Below are positions 5,841-10,953 of a stretch of 10,953 bases of DNA, piece by piece. The number at the start of each line of letters is the position of its first letter. Position 1 is the first letter of the stretch. The notes under the pieces are model-generated. The model made no database searches and was not told where the DNA came from. It worked only from the letters and a program-made list of their open reading frames with translations. The position numbers were made by a program, and so were the translations under genes. The stretch comes from an uncultured Oscillospiraceae bacterium (GTDB lineage: Bacteria; Bacillota; Clostridia; Oscillospirales; Ruminococcaceae): positions 1 to 10,953 of the forward strand of contig CAUABB010000034.1 of NCBI GenBank assembly GCA_958427155.1, in the 5' to 3' direction.

Positions 5841-8036
5841 TCACAGTAAAACCATTACAGCGTCACGTGGCTTCAGGCAGATTACCGCTTTCCCATTTTC
5901 TACCCGGAGTTCTTCAAAAACTTCTCCGTTGCGTTCAACAGAAAGGGTAGAAACCCCCGCAGCGTATAAGTCCACTGGTAAAGAAACGTTCTGTATCTCA
6001 TCAGAAATATTAGCCAACGCGCAGGCACGCTTCCCATCGGGCGCTTCCCAAAACATATGAAGGACTACAGGAATCTCAATTTCACGTCTTGGACAGCCAA
6101 AGTCAAGTCCGTCAATCATCATTCTCAACTTCGGAACAGAAAGCTGAGAAGAAGGAAGAATTTTCCCCTCTACAAGAAAACGAGTATTTTTCCGAAAGGC
6201 CGCGCAAGCATGAACTGCCATTTCCATAATCTTGGGATCAGCATCCTCCAGAGGATGGTTTTCAAACTCCTTTAGCATTACAAGTGGAGAACCGGCCGGA
6301 AGGTTCCCGCAAACAAAATTCCATCCATGAAAATGAACGCCGGTTTTATTGGAAGGCAGGAAAGGTGTCCAGTCCCCTCCATAACAGGGAATATATTCAT
6401 GATAAAGGAACGAAAACAACGGAACTGCTTCCAGACCACCCTGCGGTTTGTCATAATTACGGGCATGGTAAAGATCAAGGTGCTGGATAAACGGCTCGGA
6501 AATCCATTCCTCCGAAAGAGCGAAATCAGGACTCAACGCTTTACAACGAGAACGGGTTTCATCATAAATTTTCTGAACCGCCTTTACCTGCCAGTTCCCC
6601 CATCCCGGCGGATGTCCATGCTCTTTACTGTAGCAGCAGGGGGTTCCGCCTCCTAAAACCTGATCGGCCTGCTGAACCGTTACGCCATAATCCCGTAGCA
6701 TCTTAAGAGATGCCCCACAAAGCTGATCCATCGCTTGGGCGGTCGCAGGACAGGCATAGGCGTGAACGCCATCCCATTCGTCCAGATTGGAATCCATATA
6801 TGGAACTCCGTTTGGATCCAGCGCAGCTGAATGTACCCACTCTTCCCGAAATTTTTTACGAGCGTCATAATCAATGGCAAGATGAGGCTGAGGCCCTGCT
6901 TTTGGCTGATGACGACGCACCAGAAGTTTAATTCCAGACAGTCCGAAGGTAAAAGGACGATTTCCATCCCGAATAAGCTGGTCGCACATCTTTTTAAAAC
7001 GTTCATCCCCACCGTAAGGCGGAAAATAATCAGGGCCAGCCCATTCTCCAATCTTCTCCCAGCCACACATCATCGCAACCATTGGCAGATTCAACTTTTC
7101 CTGCCAGCTCCGTACATACGCTGGAACCCGATCCAGAAATTCCTCCCCACCCTTCTGATACCGAAGGCGGAAATTGAAAAAGAATGCCCCTTCTTTTATC
7201 CAGCGCGGAATTTCTTCCCGCTGAGCAACAGTTTTTTCACACCACGGAGCTGTTTTGGCCCATTCCCGATAAGCAAGAGCTGCGTCCTGCCAATCGCCCT
7301 TAAAGAAACGGGTTACAACCGGATACTCCAAAGAAAAGTCAAGGCCTCCCAGTTCAGGGCGTAAATGAACCGGAGAAAGATCTATTCGATCTTCATCACG
7401 GAGAATTGGACCAAATCGTTTTGGATGTCCATCCGTATCAGCCGTATATAAAAGGATTCCGCCTTCTTCATCGTAATAGGCAACCAACTGAACAGCAAGG
7501 TTAAGAGGATGCTGTTTTCCTTCGCCGGGGTACCAATATCGCTCTTCCTGTACGCCGTCAACATTTTTTTGCCACGGATAAATAGACGGATTCCCCAGCA
7601 GGATTCCATCCATTTTAGGTAAAAGAATCCTCTCAGTTTCTGGGGCATCCCCCAAAGGCGTACGGAACTGAAACCAAGGATATTCCACCTGCCTGACCGC
7701 AAACGCGGTACGGTTTAAAACCTTAAGGCCCCAAAACGCCTCTTTATCTTTTAACGAAACCGTGGCAACAACATCAATTTCCAATCCATCAAGCCGCAGA
7801 AATGTTATTTGAAGTGTTTCTCCCACCTGTTCTAGTTCTACTTTTTCCGCTGTCTCCGGCGTCAATCGAAGTTCCCCAGGAAGGACTGCCCCCTCAAATG
7901 TTTCAACCAGTGTGAGACGAAAAAGCTCACAGCTGCCAGCTGCCAGATAATTTCTACCGCTCTTAGGTTCTTCCAGTCGTAAAATTCTTCCGATTTCATC
8001 AAATTCAATTAAGGCATGCTGATTTAATAACTTCAT
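5841..8036 (-). CDS. DUF6259-like putative glycoside hydrolase
   Basis: A 731-residue protein with a three-part layout: an N-terminal beta-rich domain (about 1-240), a central region that looks like a TIM barrel (about 270-590), and a C-terminal beta domain (about 630-731). The central part carries VQQADQVLGGG (454-464), then PCCYSKEHGHPPGWG (466-480), then SEEWISEPFI (508-517). This order of D-Q, Cys, HGHP and a Glu-rich strand matches my recollection of the DUF6259 family. By analogy with barrel glycosidases, Asp458 and one of Glu509, Glu510 or Glu514 are candidate catalytic residues; this is inference. There is no signal peptide, so it is cytoplasmic. The ATG at 8036 follows AGAGGTG. It sits between a flavodoxin-like gene (45 bases upstream) and the GH3 gene, which supports a role in breaking down the same glycan. 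The substrate and reaction are unknown. Confidence 0.75.
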   Translation of the reverse strand: MKLLNQHALIEFDEIGRILRLEEPKSGRNYLAAGSCELFRLTLVETFEGAVLPGELRLTPETAEKVELEQVGETLQITFLRLDGLEIDVVATVSLKDKEAFWGLKVLNRTAFAVRQVEYPWFQFRTPLGDAPETERILLPKMDGILLGNPSIYPWQKNVDGVQEERYWYPGEGKQHPLNLAVQLVAYYDEEGGILLYTADTDGHPKRFGPILRDEDRIDLSPVHLRPELGGLDFSLEYPVVTRFFKGDWQDAALAYREWAKTAPWCEKTVAQREEIPRWIKEGAFFFNFRLRYQKGGEEFLDRVPAYVRSWQEKLNLPMVAMMCGWEKIGEWAGPDYFPPYGGDERFKKMCDQLIRDGNRPFTFGLSGIKLLVRRHQPKAGPQPHLAIDYDARKKFREEWVHSAALDPNGVPYMDSNLDEWDGVHAYACPATAQAMDQLCGASLKMLRDYGVTVQQADQVLGGGTPCCYSKEHGHPPGWGNWQVKAVQKIYDETRSRCKALSPDFALSEEWISEPFIQHLDLYHARNYDKPQGGLEAVPLFSFLYHEYIPCYGGDWTPFLPSNKTGVHFHGWNFVCGNLPAGSPLVMLKEFENHPLEDADPKIMEMAVHACAAFRKNTRFLVEGKILPSSQLSVPKLRMMIDGLDFGCPRREIEIPVVLHMFWEAPDGKRACALANISDEIQNVSLPVDLYAAGVSTLSVERNGEVFEELRVENGKAVICLKPRDAVMVLL

Positions 8037-8081
8037 GAATTTTCACCTCTTTTTTACTTAAGAATAAAATCTCCAGACAGC

Positions 8082-8570
8082 TTATTTTAAAAGCACTTCC
8101 GCAAACCGATCGATTCGTTCGTCAAAAATTTGTGGTGCATCTAAATGTTGCGCCGCTGAAGCATCCAGTACCATATTGGCTAGTTTTTTTTCTTTCCCCG
8201 TCAACTTTCCGGGATTAAGCAATCCGCCAAAGCAGTCACAAACCAAAGCATGTTTTAGAATTTTTTTGCGAAAATTTTCCTCAAACGGATCAACACGGTC
8301 AATTGGGAACCCCTTGCAGAGGTAAATCCCCAGTTTTTTCTGAAGCAACATTTCCTTATGAAGCGCAATAAAATGCTTCAGGCGCTTTCCAATGTTACCA
8401 TAATGAATGTAACTTCCCAATACAATACAATCATAATGGTCGAAGTCGGGTAATTTCTGAACTCTGAGGTTCAACAAGTCGGTATCTTCCTTTCCAAGAC
8501 GTTCCCGAAGGCGCTGGGCACATTCCTCAGTCGTTCCATTTTTCGTTACAAAAACAATCAGAGTTTTCAA
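8082..8570 (-). CDS. Flavodoxin-domain protein (TTG start)
   Basis: A 162-residue flavodoxin-like FMN protein that should carry electrons or act as an FMN-dependent reductase in the cytoplasm. The phosphate-binding loop is TKNGTTE (residues 9-15), after the first strand KTLIVFV. The second flavin-contacting loop is YDCIVLGSYIHYGNIGKRL. The segment FGGLLNPGKLTGKEKK fits the flavodoxin_5 type (PF12724), which includes HemG-like protoporphyrinogen oxidases. The start was chosen as TTG at 8570 because AAAGGAG (8580-8586) is nine bases upstream. An in-frame ATG at 8579 touches the Shine-Dalgarno directly, and a longer frame opening at 8684 would overlap the upstream carrier gene by 86 bases and add residues unlike a flavodoxin. 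It follows the MFS gene after 28 bases, so the two probably share a transcript. Its role among sugar genes is unclear. Confidence 0.85.
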   Translation of the reverse strand: MKTLIVFVTKNGTTEECAQRLRERLGKEDTDLLNLRVQKLPDFDHYDCIVLGSYIHYGNIGKRLKHFIALHKEMLLQKKLGIYLCKGFPIDRVDPFEENFRKKILKHALVCDCFGGLLNPGKLTGKEKKLANMVLDASAAQHLDAPQIFDERIDRFAEVLLK

Positions 8571-8579
8571 CCATGACAT

Positions 8580-8586
8580 CTCCTTT
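8580..8586 (-). promoter_or_regulatory. Ribosome binding site deciding the flavodoxin start
   Basis: AAAGGAG on the minus strand lies immediately against an ATG at 8579 (no spacer) but nine bases from an in-frame TTG at 8570. Normal spacing favours the TTG, which also gives the usual flavodoxin N-terminus (MKTLIVF). Confidence 0.6.
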
Positions 8587-8598
8587 AATCCCGGAATT

Positions 8599-9831
8599 TT
8601 AATCTGCGGCATTTTTGGGGACCATTCGTAAAAAGACGAAGCCGACAATAAAAAGCACCGCGATTGACAAAACTCCCAGCTCACTCTTGCCGGTTAAATG
8701 AGTGATTCCGCTTACCAGCGCCGTGCCAATTACCGCTGCATACTTCCCAAACACATCAAAAAAGCCAAAAAACTCGTTTGAATTTTCTTTTGGGATCAGC
8801 CGGCCAAAATAGGAGCGGGAAAGAGCCTGTATTCCTCCCTGAAACAATCCAACGGCTACAGCCAGAACCCAAAATTCCAAAGCGGTTTTCAGGAAAAATG
8901 CAGCAAATACCGTAATGGCAAAATAAGCGGCAATTGAAATTCCGAGCATCAGTCGGGTACGGTATTTTGCCGCAAGCCTTCCGTAAAGGATTGCACTTGG
9001 AAAAGCTACTATCTGCGTCAACAACAAGGCAAGGATCAGTTGAGTAGAATCAATTCCCAGCGCTGTTCCATAACTGGTCGCCATTTTAATAATGGTGTGA
9101 ACACCATCAATATAAAAAAAGTACGCGAGAATAAAAAAGAGTACCGCTTTATTGTGGGCTATTTTTTTCATTGTCTTTCCCAAGCGGCGAAATGTGTTAC
9201 GGAATAGATGAGGTTCTTTTTCTTTATAATAACGCTGTTTATAATCCCGCACAAGAGGAATTGTAAAAATCAGCCACCAAATTGCCGTAATCACAAAAGC
9301 AATCTGGGTAGGAAGGTACCCCGTAAGGCCAATTTTATCTCCAAACAAGATTAAACAAATACACAAGATAAAAGGAATACAGCTTCCGATATAACCCATT
9401 GCATAGCCAAAAGAAGAAACCTGATCCATTCGGTCATCTTCCGTAATATCAGTGAGCATAGAGTCATAAAAAACCATACTTGAATTCAAACCAATCGATG
9501 CCAAAATATAAACCGCCAAAAAAATTAGCCACGAAACGGACAATCCCAGTGCCAGGACAGCAAGAACACCTAATCCAAAAAAAGAAATAAAGAAACGGAT
9601 CTTGTTTCCCTTATAATCAGCGATAGAACCAAGATGCGGCATTAACAAGGCTACAATCAACGAGGCTATTGACTCACCGTAGCCCCAGAAAATCATTGCC
9701 TGACCGTTATTTCCCGCAAGATTGGCAAAATAAATCGGGATCACACTGGAAGATAAAAGAACAAACGCGGAATTTCCCACATCATACTTGACCCAGTTTT
9801 TTTCTAACCGGGTCATTTTAAACCTTGTCAT
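8599..9831 (-). CDS. UMF1-family MFS transporter
   Basis: A 410-residue major facilitator with about 11-12 hydrophobic segments. It has the hallmarks of the UMF1/Atg22-like branch: KYDVGNSAF near residues 15-23, a motif-A-like GSIADYKGNK near 68-77, and the block GGIQALSRSYFGRLIPKENSNEFFGFFDVFGKYA near 333-366. In characterised relatives (yeast Atg22) the cargo is amino acids; bacterial UMF1 cargo is mostly unknown. Here the neighbouring GH3 and DUF6259-like genes suggest a glycoside or sugar, but that is inference. The ATG at 9831 follows AAGGCGGT; a second ATG five codons in is also possible. It is the first gene of the leftward run and has a good promoter (9882-9910). Confidence 0.88.
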   Translation of the reverse strand: MTRFKMTRLEKNWVKYDVGNSAFVLLSSSVIPIYFANLAGNNGQAMIFWGYGESIASLIVALLMPHLGSIADYKGNKIRFFISFFGLGVLAVLALGLSVSWLIFLAVYILASIGLNSSMVFYDSMLTDITEDDRMDQVSSFGYAMGYIGSCIPFILCICLILFGDKIGLTGYLPTQIAFVITAIWWLIFTIPLVRDYKQRYYKEKEPHLFRNTFRRLGKTMKKIAHNKAVLFFILAYFFYIDGVHTIIKMATSYGTALGIDSTQLILALLLTQIVAFPSAILYGRLAAKYRTRLMLGISIAAYFAITVFAAFFLKTALEFWVLAVAVGLFQGGIQALSRSYFGRLIPKENSNEFFGFFDVFGKYAAVIGTALVSGITHLTGKSELGVLSIAVLFIVGFVFLRMVPKNAAD

Positions 9832-9881
9832 CTTTGCACCGCCTTTTAATAGATTTAGACTTGTCTGTTTCTACTGATTCC

Positions 9882-9910
9882 ATTATACTAATACTAGAGG
9901 ATTGTAACAA
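9882..9910 (-). promoter_or_regulatory. Sigma-A promoter of the carrier gene cluster
   Basis: On the minus strand, TTGTTA (9905-9910) and TATAAT (9882-9887) are separated by exactly 17 bases. Transcription should begin near 9875, giving a leader of about 45 bases before the carrier gene. It could also serve the flavodoxin and DUF6259-like genes, since no terminator separates them. No equally good promoter was found for the divergent phospholipase-like gene; only weak matches lie at 9902-9930. Confidence 0.65.
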
Positions 9911-9972
9911 CAGTTTTGATAAATAATTTACACTGCTTTGCCGCTTTTTTACGTGGAAGACAGGAGGCCATC

Positions 9973-10923
9973 ATGCCGTCTATTTGTACTCATCATCTGT
10001 TTGGACAAAAAGTGCTTCAAAAATACGGGCGTGCCTTTCAAGAAAACGTCAATACTCAGGATGCCTTTATTATGGGCTGCCAGGGACCGGACCCATTCTT
10101 TTTTGCCGCTTTAGGCACGCACCCTAAAAATTATCTCCGTTTTGGACAGCTGCTCCACGGTGTCAATGTCACTCAATCGTTCGAGCAGATGTTTGCCTTT
10201 CAACGGGCTTCCTCCGGTGAGACGCGTGATATCCTTTTTGCTTATCTTACAGGATATCTTTGTCACTACGCTCTAGATCGGACAACTCATCCTTATATTT
10301 ATTCTGTTCAAAACAGAATTTGTAAAGAAATGGGGTTATCAGACGACCGAGCTCATATCCACATGAGGCTTGAAACCGCTATCGACTATCTTATGACAGG
10401 GCAGACCGAAAATCCCAGTTCTTTGATACCCCGCAATCGCAAAGTTTGTATGGTTATCAGCAACATGTTCCAAACAGTTTCTTTTAACGTTTACGGCATT
10501 GCTCTTTCTAAATCCTGTTACTGGCGGGCAATCCGCTGCACACGGATTGTTGAGCGCTTTCTAAAATCCAGAAAAGGAATTAAACGGAAATTGTTGTCGG
10601 GAATTGAACGAATTTTTACCCGTTATTCCATGTATGACGCTATGTCACTTTCAGAGGATACCAAAGGGCTCGAAGATCCACTCAACCTAAAAAAGCAGGG
10701 ATGGGAAGAATCTTCCCCCCAAAAATACCGTTGTGAATCCTTTGAGGAGCTCTTCCATATGGGAATTCTTCAAGCAGTTTCTTGCATTAAAATGTTCAGT
10801 GATGGCGAACAAGCATCTAAAATAACAGTTGGAATGGATTTTAATGGAGGGGCAGAGGAGCAAAAAGAGTTTTCTGTTAATTTTACCTCTAATCCACTCC
10901 AAAAAGGAGAAACAGATCTATGA
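9973..10923 (+). CDS. Zinc-dependent phospholipase C-like protein
   Basis: A 316-residue protein with the pattern of the zinc-dependent phospholipase C / P1-nuclease-like superfamily (PF00882). Visible are an N-terminal His pair (THHLFG, residues 6-11), GCQGPDPFFF (35-44), LLHGVN (60-65), the characteristic YLCHYALDRTTHPY (95-108) with His98, Asp102 and His106, and HIHMRLE (128-134). These His, Asp and Glu residues are the expected zinc ligands. Unlike secreted clostridial phospholipases it has no signal peptide and no C-terminal C2/PLAT domain, so it is probably an intracellular member whose substrate is unknown. The ATG at 9973 is set by AGGAGG (9962-9967) with five bases of spacing; an upstream in-frame ATG at 9916 has no ribosome binding site. 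Its stop overlaps the next gene's start. Confidence 0.85.
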   Translation: MPSICTHHLFGQKVLQKYGRAFQENVNTQDAFIMGCQGPDPFFFAALGTHPKNYLRFGQLLHGVNVTQSFEQMFAFQRASSGETRDILFAYLTGYLCHYALDRTTHPYIYSVQNRICKEMGLSDDRAHIHMRLETAIDYLMTGQTENPSSLIPRNRKVCMVISNMFQTVSFNVYGIALSKSCYWRAIRCTRIVERFLKSRKGIKRKLLSGIERIFTRYSMYDAMSLSEDTKGLEDPLNLKKQGWEESSPQKYRCESFEELFHMGILQAVSCIKMFSDGEQASKITVGMDFNGGAEEQKEFSVNFTSNPLQKGETDL

Positions 10924-10953
10924 ATAAAATGACTCATTGCTGCGAATGCGGCA
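10920..10953 (+). CDS. Start of a probable zinc-ribbon protein (cut by window edge)
   Basis: An ATG at 10920 overlaps the TGA of the phospholipase-like gene (ATGA), and AAAGGAG lies about ten bases upstream inside that gene. These are typical marks of translational coupling. Only MNKMTHCCECG is visible. The CxxC pair suggests a zinc-ribbon N-terminus. A second in-frame ATG at 10929 is also possible. The function cannot be read from eleven residues. Confidence 0.55.
   Translation, partial: MNKMTHCCECG

Noticed and set aside
9916..9972. In-frame ATG at 9916 upstream of the phospholipase-like gene
   Set aside because: It has no ribosome binding site and would add 19 residues before the conserved start; AGGAGG stands directly before the ATG at 9973.

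Overview
The window looks like chromosomal DNA from a mid-GC Firmicute, most likely Clostridia and possibly Oscillospiraceae. This is inferred from the strong AGGAGG-type ribosome binding sites, the sigma-A promoters, the occasional TTG and GTG starts, and the protein families present (NhaC antiporter, UMF1-type MFS carrier, zinc-dependent PLC-like protein, and a small basic RFVPYEK protein that I recall only from Clostridia). No rRNA, tRNA, CRISPR array, insertion sequence or phage gene is visible. No stretch longer than about 180 bases lacks a gene.

Left part (1-2300), minus strand: the first 24 codons of a probable beta-lactamase-related serine hydrolase run off the left edge. Upstream of it are an NhaC-family Na+/H+ antiporter and an HD-domain phosphohydrolase with a perfect Shine-Dalgarno.

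Centre-left (2300-3420): a 77-codon, very basic small protein is read rightwards from a perfect consensus promoter (TTGACA-N17-TATAAT). Its reading frame runs straight through a strong intrinsic terminator and ends 47 bases inside the convergent neighbour. That neighbour is the second of two tandem glyoxalase-fold (VOC) genes. The layout resembles the nonstop-mRNA control known for the ribosome rescue factors ArfA and BrfA, and it is the most interesting thing in the window.

Centre and right (3540-9910), minus strand: a probable glycan-use cluster. In transcription order it contains a UMF1-type MFS carrier with its own promoter, a flavodoxin-like protein (probable TTG start), a 731-residue DUF6259-like putative glycoside hydrolase, and a GH3 beta-glucosidase/beta-xylosidase with its own promoter and a strong terminator. 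None of the enzymes has a signal peptide. The simplest reading is uptake of a small glycoside or oligosaccharide followed by cytoplasmic cleavage; the substrate cannot be read from sequence.

Right edge (9970-10953), plus strand: a zinc-dependent phospholipase C-like protein, translationally coupled through an ATGA overlap to the start of a probable zinc-ribbon protein that runs off the window.
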